DNA of 64,000 bases from Toxotes chatareus (lineage: Eukaryota > Chordata > Actinopteri > Toxotidae), in NCBI GenBank assembly GCA_016801885.1, contig CM028886.1:1463001-1527000 (forward strand), given 5' to 3'. Numbering within the stretch: position 1 is the stretch's first letter; the number at the start of each line of letters is the position of its first letter. Shown here in pieces: positions 1-11,429 of the stretch. The position numbers were made by a program, and so were the translations under genes. The notes below the pieces were generated by a model. It ran no database searches, was not told the DNA's origin, and worked only from the letters and a program-made list of their open reading frames with translations.

Positions 1-484
1 AATGGCCGACCACAGTCGATGAGGTCTGGGCTGATGAAGTGTAAGTGTGCTTTTCTTTTTTTAATGAGATGAGAGTGAAGTGGTACACAGTTCATTTTTG
101 ATTGACACGATGTTGAGGCTGGGGTGGCTGACCATGCTCCACAGAGAGCCAACAGGCAGATCTGACAGCCAGTCAGAGAGAATGGTTGTGAAACTGATGG
201 TTGTAGTTCCACAGTAGTTCAGAGGGTCTTTGTCAGTAGAGGTGAACAGATACAGGTGAGTGAACAGTGTGAGGCAGAAGTCTTTCACTTCTTTAACCCT
301 TTTAGCTTTATGCTAGTTGCATAAGGTTTTGTTCATTTGCAATTTATAATATTAAAGATTTTTTAGAACCAGTTTTAGAACAAAGTCTAAACAATATCAT
401 TGCTATTAAAAGTAAATTTAGTAAATTAATAAATGTTAAAAACTTGTCAGATAATAAACTGCTGTTACATTATCTCTCCATCAG

Positions 485-1011
485 ATGCCTGTGAACTCAA
501 CCTGGACGTAAGCACGGCAAACAGAAAACTCATACTGTCGGAGCACAACAGAAAAGTGTCAATGGGGAGAGAGAAGCAGCCATATCCCGATGATCCAGAG
601 AAGTTTGACTACTGGAAACAGGTGCTGTGTAAAGAAGGTTTGACCGGCCGCTGTTACTGGGAGGTCGAGTGGGAAGGACAGGTTTATATAGCAATGGCCT
701 ACAGGGGAATCAGAAAGAGAGGAGACGGTGACGACTCCTGTCTCGGGAGGAACGATCAGTCCTGGAGTCTGGCCTGCTCCGATGAAAGTTATTCTGTCCT
801 GCACAATAAGGTGCAGGTGTCCATCAACAGACCCCGCTCCAGAAGAGTTGGGGTGTACCTGGACTGGTCTGCTGGCAAGCTGTCTTTCTACAGCGTCTCC
901 TCCGACGCTCTGACCCACATCCACACTTTCCACACCACATTCACTGAGCCGGTCTACCCTGCTTTCAGGATTAGGACCGAACCATTTAACTCCTCAGTGT
1001 TTCTGTGTTAG
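485..1011 (+). CDS. Terminal PRY-SPRY (B30.2) exon of a TRIM- or NLRC3-like gene, partial
   Basis: This is a single open exon preceded by a TCAG acceptor (482-484) and ending in TAG at 1009-1011. It begins DACELNLDVSTANRKL, the usual start of the PRY subdomain. The SPRY subdomain follows with the conserved YWEVEW, DNQSWSL-like (NDQSWSLAC), RRVGVYLDW and GKLSFYSV stretches and ends with the PVYPAFRI motif. About 175 residues are present, the full length of a B30.2 domain. In fish this domain is the last exon of TRIM E3 ligases, of NLRC3-like receptors and of stonustoxin-like proteins, where it acts as a ligand-recognition module. The upstream exons lie before the window, so the subfamily cannot be decided. 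The exon starts out of codon phase (one base comes from the previous exon), which is normal for these genes. The domain is certain; the parent gene is not. Confidence 0.85.
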
Positions 1012-1629
1012 ATTTAAAAAAAAAAAAAAGATTTTCTCAGTATTTTTCAGCTTATAACATTTTAATTTTACTATCATTTTATTTTACATTTTATTTTTAA
1101 AAGGATCTTTTTTTATAATAACCAATCACTTTAACTTGTTATTTCACAAAACCAAAGTTTCTCATCAAAACACAATTGTCTTGGTGGTTGTGACACTATA
1201 AGTTTGTATATTGTTATAACAAGAAACTTCTATATTACGTTGCAATGAGTCGAAGGGTCTGATCACCACAACAGACACTATATATAAGATGATTGATAAA
1301 CATTTAAGTGGATGATTGAGACGCGTGGCAGGATGTTTTTATGCTGCTCGTGTTTTCAAATTAATCTTCTGTATTTACAGTCACTGCACTCACTGAGCAC
1401 TTTGTTTGGAACACCATAACAACACTAATACTTAAAGCATTAATAAGAAGAACAGGTTTGTAATAGCTTTAGTCCTGTACTTTAATGTTGGAGCTTTGTT
1501 AATGAAGATGACATTGAACAGATTCATAAGCTTTTATTTGTCCTCACAGCTCCATGATACTGAGCAGCTGTTGCTAATTTCTCCAGACGTTCCTCCTCTG
1601 GTTCGTTCAGCTCAGCTCCGGCTGGATCC
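1012..1629. other. Intergenic gap between convergent genes, 3' UTRs
   Basis: The gap is AT-rich with no gene seen. It must hold the 3' UTR of the PRY-SPRY gene (starting with a poly(A) run at 1017-1029) and that of the FZ-PEF gene on the other strand. A minus-strand AATAAA polyadenylation signal is visible as tttatt at 1533-1538, about 95 bases past the minus-strand stop codon. Confidence 0.5.
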
Positions 1630-4600
1630 TCAGATTATGGCCGATTTCATGAACTGAGAAGAGAAAAAAAAAAAAAACATTAAAAGTGTAATCTAACAGC
1701 ATGCACCAGATACATTTAAAGTGTTCCTTTTTTAATAGCACTTATTTCACAAAATATTACACACGATACACACAGCACCAGCAGTTGTTGCCAGTTTAAC
1801 TGCATCCGGTGCTGGAAACACTGGAGCTTTTTCTCTGGCTTCAAACTGGTTCAGCTTTAAAAAGTTTTGTTTTCCCATCACTAGTTAAACACTGAAATAT
1901 TATTCAGCTCCCATCCAAGTGATTTACTGTGACTATTGATTTTTGATTGATTGTTTGATGAGATTGGGTGTTTGCTTCCTACGTGGCACGATGATTTTCA
2001 GTGATGTTCTAAGTTGCTGTTCATCCAAGTACATTCATGTGGAGACACAGGTTTAAATCACAGTCCTGAGTGAAGATGATAAAATTTTTCTCGATCTACT
2101 TGTTAAACACAAAATGAAATCTGCAAAATCCCAGATTAATTTATATATGATATCATATGATGCATTACTTCTGTAACGTGTAACGTAACAGCTTTCAGGC
2201 AAAGTCAGTAGAATTTCTCTGTTAAACCAGAACGTTTGATCTCACCTGTCTGAAAGAGAAACTGGCCACCTGGCAGTCACACGGCAAACTCAGCAGGTGG
2301 GCGCTGAAACGATCTGAGACAGAAAATATTCCCTGAACAATCTGATCACAGAAACTTTTTTTTTTTTTTTTTTTTTTTACATAAAACGTGCAATTCTTTT
2401 ATCTATTGCTGATTTTTACCTTCCTGCTTTGTACAAACCTACTGTAATCGACTGTAATAAAGAGTGCCTAAGCCACTGAGTGTGTGACTGCTTATCGTGA
2501 TTATAATTCATGTATTATTTTCTTAGAATCTCATATCGGATCTTATTATAATCTATAAGTATTTCTAAAATCTTGGCTCCTGCTCTGCGAGCGTGCACAA
2601 TCACAGTCAGCTGCATGTAACAGACGACAGCATTCAGAAAAGTGCCCACTGATCTCTACCTTTGAGGATCTGAAGTTTCGTCAGAACTGCCACGTACTCA
2701 TCGTAGTCGATGCCATCCTGGAGGTGGTGTTCGTGCCACAGAGTTCTGAAGGTATCATCGTCTAAACTGAAGTCTGCACAGACAGTGACGGATGAACAGC
2801 AAGTGACAATTAGCATCATCTTCATTTTGTTTTTACTGTGCTATTAGAAGCGTAATGCGTTACCGCGGGCAGTCAAAGCCTTCTTCAGCTGGGTTTGAGT
2901 GATGGAGTGCGGACTCCTCCTCTCATAGCTCTCCACATACTCCCTCCTGATAACAGCCACATGATGCTCCAGTTTGAAGAATTCCACCACATCCAGGTCT
3001 CCGGTCTTATCTGCCTGAAAGTGCTGTTAAAGAGCTCAAATGAATTGAAAACATGCAGCTCAACACCTAATCGCTCACAGTCTCACAGACATGAATCACT
3101 GAATGCTGATTTCATGTCATGTATGATTCTTGGACAATTTTCTTGTGTTGCCATCTCGTCTTTTCTCTTTGGTTCCAGCCCAAAGAGAAACAACAGCAGC
3201 AGTGAGAGATGCAAAGGATACGTCCATGAGAGTCAACAGCAGGCGGGCGGTCTTGAGGCTCAGGGCTGGATCGGGGAACATAAATGTGATCATGAGTGTA
3301 AAAACTTATCACCGAGGCGATGAGACGATGGATCGTTTAAAATGAGAGGAAAATAAACTGACATTTGCCACGAACAGAATAACCACCAGCGTTCAGTTTA
3401 GCAAGAACCTCCTCAGCATTCAGCATCTGATGGAAACAATAGAGTTGGATGAATGGATGAATGGAGACCGTGCAGGTTACTGCTTCACACAGGAACTTAG
3501 TCATTCTAACTTTGAGGTGGAATACAATAACATACGTTTGGCTTTATTACACAAAATGATCCTAAAATGTTTTCCCCAAAACATGAGTAAAAAATATTAT
3601 ATTTTTTACTTTACCATGTTTTGTTTGATTGAAAGACACAATGCAAAACACAGCACCTGCCACAGTCAACCCAATCAAACCTTCCTCTTTTCTTCTCATG
3701 GGTATAAATCATGGTTATTTATGATGTGAGGACTCTGACCCTCCTGCACACCCCTGTAAGTTCTGTGGCGATTTGCTTGATCAGCTGCAAATGTGAAATG
3801 TCATGTAAATTTGAAATCTCTGGTAATTCCAAAACTCTGTGTATAGAATAAACATGAAATAATTTCTGAAAACAAAATACCTCAGTCCTCCTGTCTTCCT
3901 GAAAAAGAAGAGAAAAAGGAAGATGTGTAAAGATAAGATGCCCAGAAAAAATCCACATAGGGCGATGTTCAGGAAATGTTCTGATGTCAACTCTTCCGCT
4001 TTTTTTTTTTTTTTTTACTGTCAACAAATTGTCCATTACTTACTGATAAGCACATTTCCTCTGGGAATGAGTTACACTGCAGCTCATCCGGCCAGGAAAC
4101 GCCGAAACTGGTCATCAGGCTCTCACAGCCCTGTCTGGCTCTCTCACAGAAAGACCTGCAGGGCTGCTGCACTTCCCCTGCCACACACTGGGGGGCGTAC
4201 ACCCTACACAGGAACAGGCGTATGTCCACCGAGCACACAGTTTGCACCATGGAGTTGAAAAAGGACATCTTCATCACAGCCTCTCTCTGACTCGTGTGTC
4301 CCAGTAGATTGGGGACGATGGTCTGGTTGTAGGACAGACCCTGACACATGGGTATGGTGATGGGCTCACAGATCCCCCCACTGCTGCTCACTCCAAACTG
4401 GAACAGGATGCAGGTGCACACTGTCATTCCAGTTCCCTTTGACCTGTGATACATTTCTTTTGTACTGCGGCGAAACATTTGGCAAAATACGTGTGTGTCC
4501 GCTTCACCGGGACACTGGGACAAATTTATTCAAAGCAACACACATGAACACAGTGAAACATCACGTCATCTTTACGTCGGAGAGCAGAGAGGGCAGACTT

Positions 4601-6239
4601 ACGTGTTCACAGGACTCCACAGTAAACGCTTCACACCTGAGGGTTTCAGGCCACTTGAAGCCAAACTTGTTCATCAGTGGCTCACAGCCGGACCGAGCCT
4701 GTTCACAGAGCGTCCTGCAGGGAGGCCGAGCTTGTCCTGACACACACTCCGGAGTGTAGACGGAGCACAGGAAAGACTTCAGATGAGGGGAACACTCCAC
4801 TTTTACAAGTGGTGCAAACTGATGTATGTCCAGACCTGCCTCCTCCTGAGTTTTGTGGCCTAGAACATTGGGCAGCACAGTCTCAGTGTAAGGCAGGTCT
4901 TTGCAGAGAGGGACACTGATTGTCTGACATGATGTTGCAGCGGACGGTTGGGTATCGATGGTGTGTTGACCCTGGATGAATGGAAACATAAGTGATCAGT
5001 ATTCAGCACTGTATCGGGAGGTAACAGTCAGATCGGTGCATCCTCAGGAAACATCTCTCCATCTCCACGTTACAGTCAAAGACGGCAGACTTACGTGTTG
5101 ACACGATTCTGTTGTAAACGCTTCACACCTGAGGTTTTCAGGCCACTGCATGTCAAACTTGTTCATCAGTGACTCACAGCCGGACCGAGCCTGCTCACAG
5201 GTCGTCCTGCAGGGCGGCCGAGCTTGTCCTGACACACACTCCGGGGTGTAGACGGAGCACAGGAAAGACTTCAGATGAGGGGAACACTCCACTTTTACAA
5301 GTGGCGCAAACTGATGTATCTCCAGACCTGCCTGGTCCTGAGTGCTGTGGCCCAGAATATTAGGCAGCAGAGTTTCTGTGTAAGGTAGGCCTGAGCAGAG
5401 AGGGACACTGATTGTCTGACATGTTGCAGGGGGGGTTGGTATGACTCTGGTCTCTCGACCCTGGATGAACAGAAACATAAATCAGTCTGAATAAACAGCA
5501 TTCTTACTTCTGTGTCTGTGTGGATGGCCCAGGCGCCGTGACCGTACAACTGAACAAACCCAAACTTTAACCCTGCTCATCGTGGGGCTGGGGGTCGGGG
5601 TCGGGGTGGGGGGGGGGGGCTGTATCTGGTCTTTATGCTAAGCTAAGCTAAGCATCTCCTTGCTGCTCAGTAGGTTTAAAGGGCAGAAATGAGAGTGGTA
5701 TCCATCTCATCTAAATATCATCAAGAAGGTAAATGAAGGAATTTTCCAAAATGTCAAACAGAGTCTGTAAAAGCTGATTTCATCCTCTGTCATAAAAACA
5801 AAACACCCTTCAAACACCAGAGTTGATATCTTCATCACGTTCTCACCTGTACGCAGTTAGACTCTGGCAAAGCGTCACATCGCAGCCTGCCTGGCCAGAA
5901 CAGCCGCTTGGCTCTGAAGGCAGACTCACAGTCTGTCTTGACCTTCTCACAGAGAGCTCGACACGGCTTCGTCCGACTGTCGTCCTCCGAGCTGCATTCA
6001 GGCACGGCAACACGACACATGAGTGTGGCGACTTCTGGCGAACAGGCCGTCTCCACCATCTGACCAATCTGCTGCAGGTTGAAGCCTAGGGCTCCAGTCG
6101 GGTGGAGGGTGGTGGTGTATCCCACGCCTTGACAAAAGCTGGCTGTCACCGGCTTGCAGTTTGGCCTGTCGTCTCTTCCACTGTGTGCTCGCTGAGGAGA
6201 CATCAGCAATCCCAAAACCACCAAGATGAAATTCTTCAT
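1630..6239 (-). CDS. Secreted or membrane protein with four Frizzled CRDs and a penta-EF-hand domain
   Basis: Eleven exons sum to 690 in-frame codons: 6239-5847, 5460-5095, 4971-4603, 4397-4044, 3898-3752, 3426-~3387, 3265-3222, 3014-2864, 2773-2660, 2313-2246, 1653-1630. Exon 1 encodes a signal peptide (MKNFILVVLGLLMSP) and the first Frizzled CRD. Exons 2-4 each encode one further CRD; every CRD has the ten family cysteines and each exon ends two residues after the last one, in phase 0, before GTAAGT or GTGAGA. Exon 5 is a linker plus EF1. Exons 6-11 read as a calpain/sorcin PEF domain: LSLKTARLLLTLMD, the calcium loop DADKTGDLDVVEF, then GIDYDEYVAVL and the short C-terminus FMKSAII. FZ CRDs bind Wnts or lipids outside the cell, whereas PEF domains bind calcium and dimerise, usually in the cytosol. 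The start has a fair context (GAACGCCATGA). The exon 6 end is uncertain by 3 bases. Splicing all of this into one transcript is inferred from matching phases and spacing. Confidence 0.75.
2356..2378. repeat. Poly(T) tract in an intron of the FZ-PEF gene
   Basis: An uninterrupted T run of about 23 bases lies in the intron between PEF exons 9 and 10. It may be the tail of an old retro-insertion, but no element body is visible next to it. Confidence 0.8.
5584..5619 (+). repeat. G-run tract, G-quadruplex candidate
   Basis: On the plus strand five successive G runs of 4 or more are separated by CT, TC, TC and T, the last being about 12 Gs. It lies in intron 1 of the minus-strand FZ-PEF gene, so the pre-mRNA carries the C-rich strand. 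It is followed by a short ctaagctaagctaagc repeat. The loops of 1-2 bases and runs of 4 or more satisfy the usual G4 pattern; folding is inferred. Confidence 0.7.
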
Positions 6240-7797
6240 GGCGTTCGGTGATCTCAAAGGCCGTGCTGTGCTGTTCAACTGAGCCCGAGCAGGTCTGGCA
6301 CCAGTGTGTTTCTGCTGCTCGGCCCTGCTCTCTGGAGGTGGAGTACGAGTCCACGAATGGAGTTTCCACAAACAAGGCACTGATTTAGGACCACTGGCAG
6401 GGTCACACATCAATAAGATGCTCAACACAAAATGAGAGCCAAACTGGTCTCAGAGCAGTTGCAGCTATTCTGAGAAATCCAATGCAAGAGATCAGGAGCC
6501 GTGTTAGAAGCTCAACATCTGGCTGTGATTATGTGCTTTCTGTGGAACCTTGGGGGGCAAGAATTTGTTGCACAAAGCTGGCACATTAACCCAGGCTTCT
6601 GCCTGGAAAGCATTTCAGCACTAACAGAATCAAGAAATGTTGTTTGTTGTGTGTGTTTTTTTTTAAACAACAGTGTCTCCAGTTCTTTGGAATTTCCAGA
6701 GTTGCACATCCACATGTGGCATGAAGACGAAATGTGCCAAAAAACCAAGATAAGGAGCTGAAACAGACAATCAATAAATAAACAATGCCCACTGGACACA
6801 AACATTTCAAGCTGATATTTCAGGGCCAGTGTGATGGAAAATAGATTTTAAAAATATACGTACTGTACCTAAGTACTGTTCTGAAGTACCTGTACTTCAT
6901 GCTGCTTCACTATAGTTCAAAAGAAAATATTGCACTTCTTACATTTATCTGACAGATACAGTTTCTTGTTACTGTGCAAGTTTATAAAAGCTGTCATGAG
7001 GATTTAAACCACAATAGTTATTGCGAAACAAAACGTGAACCTGAGCAGAAAACAGGTTTAATGAACTGTTTGTGAATGTAGCAGTGATCATGATGTTTTA
7101 GTCTGGCAGCTTGTTGTGGCGCTCTTCTGCCCCCAGGTGGAGAATACTGGCATTTTAATCCCATTTGTGATTGCGTGTGCTCTCACCGGCCACTTTATTA
7201 GGTACACCTGTTCAACTGCTCATTAATGCCAATCACATGGCAGCAGTTCTCTGGGTTTGATGCCAGAGGTCAGAGGTGAATGGCCAGACTGCTTCAAGCT
7301 GATAGGAAGGCAAAGTTTTCAGTGAAAGTAATAAGCATGGTTCTGAGTCTAAAATTAAAAGCATTCATTTTGTTTATTGCTTTGCGATTACAGATACAAT
7401 AAAGCACAAAACACAAATAATAAAATAAAATTTAAAAAAAACAGCAAAACCATGAACACGTTGCAGAGCGACAGCCAGTGTGACGTGCACGATGTAAATA
7501 AAACACCAGACTGTTCCAGTGAAGCTGAACATCTGACGGGTTTCACTGCAGCATTACGGCAAAAATACATCTGCAGCTCAGATCATGTCAAAAGGCCATT
7601 AAAAAAAATCCTCCTTTGATGTTCACTTTTTAATACATCTCTAAAAACAGAAGCTAAAACCAAATAAAACCTTAAGACTGAGGAAACTTTCTACCACATG
7701 AAGCAAACCTGACTTTCGTGATCGTGAAAAGGTGAAAGTGACTTTTTCTACCATGGAGTGAAAAAGTCTGACGACTTTCCCTTTTTGTTGTTGCCTA
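6240..7797. other. Intergenic: promoter side of the FZ-PEF gene, 3' side of mettl25b
   Basis: No coding gene is seen. The segment must contain the 5' UTR and promoter of the FZ-PEF gene (from 6240) and the 3' UTR of mettl25b (below 7798). The only recognisable element is a Tc1-like remnant at 7184-7315. Confidence 0.5.
7184..7315 (+). mobile_element. Tc1-like DNA transposon remnant, internally deleted
   Basis: It begins with the terminal repeat CCGGCCACTTTATTAGGTAC seen in a very common teleost Tc1-type element, followed by CAATCACATGGCAGCAG. It then jumps straight into internal transposase-region sequence (GATGCCAGAGGTCAGAGG, then TGGCCAGACTG and AGCTGATAGGAAGGCAA). Several hundred bases between these blocks are missing and no second terminal repeat is visible. 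The copy is dead. Identification rests on memory of the family consensus. Confidence 0.75.
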
Positions 7798-10700
7798 TCA
7801 ACGGGGCTTCAGAGCCACTAGCACAAAGTTCCTCGGAGAAAAGTTTGGGTCGAAGAGAGCAACCAGCTGACTGTCCACACCTGCAGAGAGACGAGGCCTC
7901 ACTTAGAGCTGAGGGTCAATGAAAGGAGATTCAATCATACAGAGAGTGCAACATCCATCGACTGGCTCACCGTTCTCCTGCAGGTAGATTATCCTGTCCA
8001 GCAGCACCAACGTCTCCACCACAGGAGCCAGCAGCAGGGCCAGGGTGAAGTACACCACCACCCGGCCCTGCTGCTTCAGCATGGTCTCCACCCGCTCCGG
8101 GTCCAGGGGTAACTCAGGAGGCAGGCCGACCCGATCCAGACCCAGACGGGCGTACCTGGGAGAGAACATCGACACAGACACAGGAAAGAGCGGCTTTTAT
8201 TTAGCTAAGTGGAAAAGAAAATCAGGCTTTTATGTTAAACAGGGATTTTCATGAGACACGCAGAGGTTAGGACTCTGTCAGTGTCTGCAGGCTGCAGCCT
8301 TACTCACTCTGTAAAGGGTAACAAGTGAGCTTTCTTTATGGTCTGGATTCCTGCCCTACGCAGATCCGGCCTTGTATCCCTGATGAAAGTCTCCAGCATC
8401 GCCCGATAACAGTGCGTCCTCAGCAGCTCGCTGTCCTCCCTGAGCCTCCGTACGTAGTCCTCCACTGCGTGACACGCCCCCTCACGCGCCTTATAGGACA
8501 GCTGGTGTCCTGACAACCCCCGCACCCAGGAGCTCATCGGGTAGCCAAACTCTGAGGGAACCGATTCCTGACCTGGAGCCAGTGGAGTGGGGGGTTCAAC
8601 CAGTCCCGGAGGGGCGGGGTTTTCTTTGGTTGTGATTTTCATGTAGCAACACGCCACAGAGGTGATGCCGCGGACATGAGGGCAGTTGACAAAGTGGCGG
8701 AGGAGGGTGGCGCTAAGATCGCCGCAGGCATGGAGGCCCGTCAGGACAAAGTCTGGGTAGCTTCGCAGGCTGTCTTCTTCAGGACGAACCCCCTCCTGAC
8801 GCACAGGCTGGGTGCAGGAGCAGCAGTTTTCAGGAGATGACTGCTCCTCAGACCCGTTCCCGCTCGGCTGATCCTGTGAGCGAGCATCAGAGTCCTTGTA
8901 GCCACGAGTTGGTGAAGTCTGGACCTCATGAGAACGCCCCTGATGATGCTTAGAGCCCCGCAGTTTCTTTTTGCTTGGTCCAGGTGGAGTGAGAGGACCT
9001 TCGCTCAAACAATCAGTAGTTGCACTCAGCTGCTTGATGAAAGCTTCCCACGATGCCTTGGGGTTTACCCATCCGGCTACATGGCGGGGAGAGGACCGCG
9101 ATGCTGGAAGCTGAGACGACCAGTTCTAAGATGGAGAAATATTTTTAGCAAGATTCATGTTGATGGTTTGTTTCCATCTCCACCGGTTTCATCGTGTAAT
9201 CTACGTGTACCACGACAATAAAGTCTATTCTGTTCTGTTCTACGCATCTACAGCAGAGGACAAAGTGAAGACATCTACTTTAAAGCTGCTATAATCAATA
9301 TTTTTATATGAGTTTACAAGATCAATTACATTCTTAAAATCCTCTTACGCAGTTAAACATCTCAACACAGGCCATTAAACAACATCAGCTAAAGTATCAA
9401 CACAATGAGCAATAAAACAACGCAAACTCCAGGTTTTCATTTCCTACAACAGCAGACACACTGACTGATGCGACAGCTATCACTGAACTACATCCTGCTT
9501 CATGCTCTGTGGAAACCAGCAAAGCACCAACCTTTTTCTGCTTTTCCTTCTCCAGTGCCCACAGTAGCTGTCCGTCAAACCTGGACGCCATGGCAACCAG
9601 GGTGCGATCAGCCTCAATGGCAGTCACAGACAGTCCGAGCCCAAAGGACAGGAAACGGGTCAGGTGACCCTGTTTAGAGCAGAGTGGTGGATAAATGTCA
9701 CCGTTCAGTGTGTGTGTGATGATTCGATGCTTCGCCTCAGATTCTGCACGTGCTCGTCTGAACACTGAAGATACACTCGTCTGATAAAAGCTGGGGCATC
9801 AATCCACTGTGCTGCTGACAGCTGATATGTGAAGGAACAATCAGCCCACTATCCCTGGAATTATCCTCATGTTGGCGGATTTCACAGTCATGATTTACAT
9901 CCAGTGCCAGTAGTTTGTGTCACAGTCCTGCAGTTTTCTCTCCGTATGTTTGTCGCCTAACCTTCTCCAACAAATCCACTATTTTGATTGAGTAAAATCT
10001 GGTAAAAACCGCAAACTGTTGGAGGAAATCACTGATGTTTTTAAAAAGTGTTTGCACTGTTATTGCCATTCACAGATACTGCAGGGACCGTCCAATATCA
10101 AAATGTGTCTGGTTAAAATACTACCTGTCCAGAGCCTACGTCCACCACTCTGCTGCAGTCAGTCTGGTCACACAGCTGTTTCACCAGCTGGAAATTAAAA
10201 AACAAAACAGAGAAATCAATGAAAACACAACTAACAGAGGAACAAGTTCAGCTTAAAAAAGCAGCAGCCATGGCAGATCAGCGATCCTTTACCGTGCCCA
10301 GCTTGCGGATCTCGTGCTGTTTCTTGGGTTTGACGTGTTTCCTGAAGATGTGGCCCAGCAGCGAGCTCTGACTCTGGTTTTCCTGGAACTCCTCGGGTTT
10401 CACCGAGCTGGATTCCCTGCTTCGCTCCCGACCGCAGTCTCTGGGAAATGCCAAGGCATGAGCTGTGGCACGGAAAGCCAGGAGAGACAGGGGCCACACG
10501 GAAGGATACCTGTAATGACACAGTCTCTGAGGTTAATATGAGGCTAACCACTGCTGTAGACTCCTGGAAAGCTTTCGTATTATGTATGAACCCTTTGCTC
10601 TTCTGTGCTTCAGTTTCTTATCTCATGCTTATTTTCCCCACTTTGCCTTGGTTGCGTATTATTTTACTTTTTTTGTTCTCTGAACTAAGGATTAATAAAA

Positions 10701-11429
10701 GGCCGGATTACAATCCAGTGGTACCTCCTGTCTCTGTGTGTAGCATCCAGTAAAAGATCCGCAACCTGTGGATACGACAGGTCCTGCAGCACAGGCTGCC
10801 AGGTGCTGGGTAAAGTGTGCCACAGATCCTCAGTGAAGAACTCCTGCGGGGAATAACAGAGACTGTGACTGGATCTGGATCCAGCTGTCTAACTGTGTGC
10901 ACTTCCTGTCCTTTCCATACAGTAGTTGTCAATCGGGGGCAAATTAGGCTGTTTCAGGGTCCTGGGGCAAAAGTTCAGCGCTAAAACTTTAAATTTGCCA
11001 AATTACAAAAAGCAAGTTAACGCGGGGCTGTTTGGAATCAGCTGGCCGGGATGAAAACATGAACACAGCTCTTAACACAGGCCTGGAGGACACACAACCT
11101 GGCCACACGTGTACACAATCAAACATGCAACGTATGTAATGACGCTGCCTGCTTTGTTGTCATGGAAACCTAGGTCGGACAGGATATGATTTTGTTTTTA
11201 GATCTTTGGTTCAACACACACACAACAAAAACGCTCTCCTCTGGCATCAGACCGGAAGGTTTGCTGTCAGAGGAGAGTTCCTGTTACGCACAATTATGTA
11301 GGAGTCGGATAAGCGGCTGTACTGAGACAGAAACGTGGTGAGTCTTCCCGCCAGCTCTCTCTGTTGTTCCGAGGACAGACATGGTGTAAACATCTCCACA
11401 TCCTGTGCCGCTGACAGCTCAACTGACAT
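7798..11429 (-). CDS. mettl25b: METTL25B (RRNAD1), putative SAM-dependent methyltransferase
   Basis: Eight exons give 555 codons in frame: 11429-11292, 10843-10725, 10509-10293, 10187-10125, 9669-9532, 9029-8308, 8155-7971, 7880-7798. The ATG at 11429 opens MSVELSAAQDVEMF. Exon 4 ends in VVDVGSGQ and exon 5 continues GHLTRFLSFGLGLSVTAIEAD, together the SAM-binding motif I of class I methyltransferases. Exon 6 has LTGLHACGDLSATLLRHF and FGYPMSSWVRGLSGHQLSYK, both typical of the METTL25/RRNAD1 family. Exon 7 carries the hydrophobic LALLLAPVVETLVLLDRIIY stretch and exon 8 ends in FVLVALKPR. The family is poorly characterised and the substrate is unproven. The 5' part of exon 6 (about residues 207-275) is polar, low-complexity sequence unlike the rest, and its acceptor at 9030 has a weak pyrimidine tract, so that boundary is the least certain. 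The gene diverges from isg20l2, as I recall for the human pair. Confidence 0.92.
9040..9243 (+). mobile_element. Short retrotransposon 3'-end remnant
   Basis: This intronic stretch ends in ACGACAATAAAGTCTATTCTG followed by TTCTG/TTCTA-type pentamers, the ending common to many 5'-truncated fish non-LTR copies (GACAATAAAG plus a TTCTA-like tail). Nothing coding remains. It sits just upstream (in gene orientation) of mettl25b exon 6. The family is not assigned and the 5' limit is a guess. Confidence 0.4.

Noticed and set aside
1..45. Possible exon end (GATGAAGT|GTAAGTG) at the window edge
   Set aside because: Too short to translate with confidence. It could be an earlier exon of the PRY-SPRY gene, but nothing supports it.
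61..288. Minus-strand 75-residue frame
   Set aside because: No recognisable family and no splice context; probably chance.
2895..3345. Plus-strand frames over the PEF exons
   Set aside because: They are shadows of the minus-strand coding exons and their introns.
3752..3898. An 18-base microexon at 3898-3881 followed by a separate exon from 3784
   Set aside because: Splice motifs allow it, but the whole 147 bases are open in the right frame with phase 0 at both ends, so one exon is simpler.
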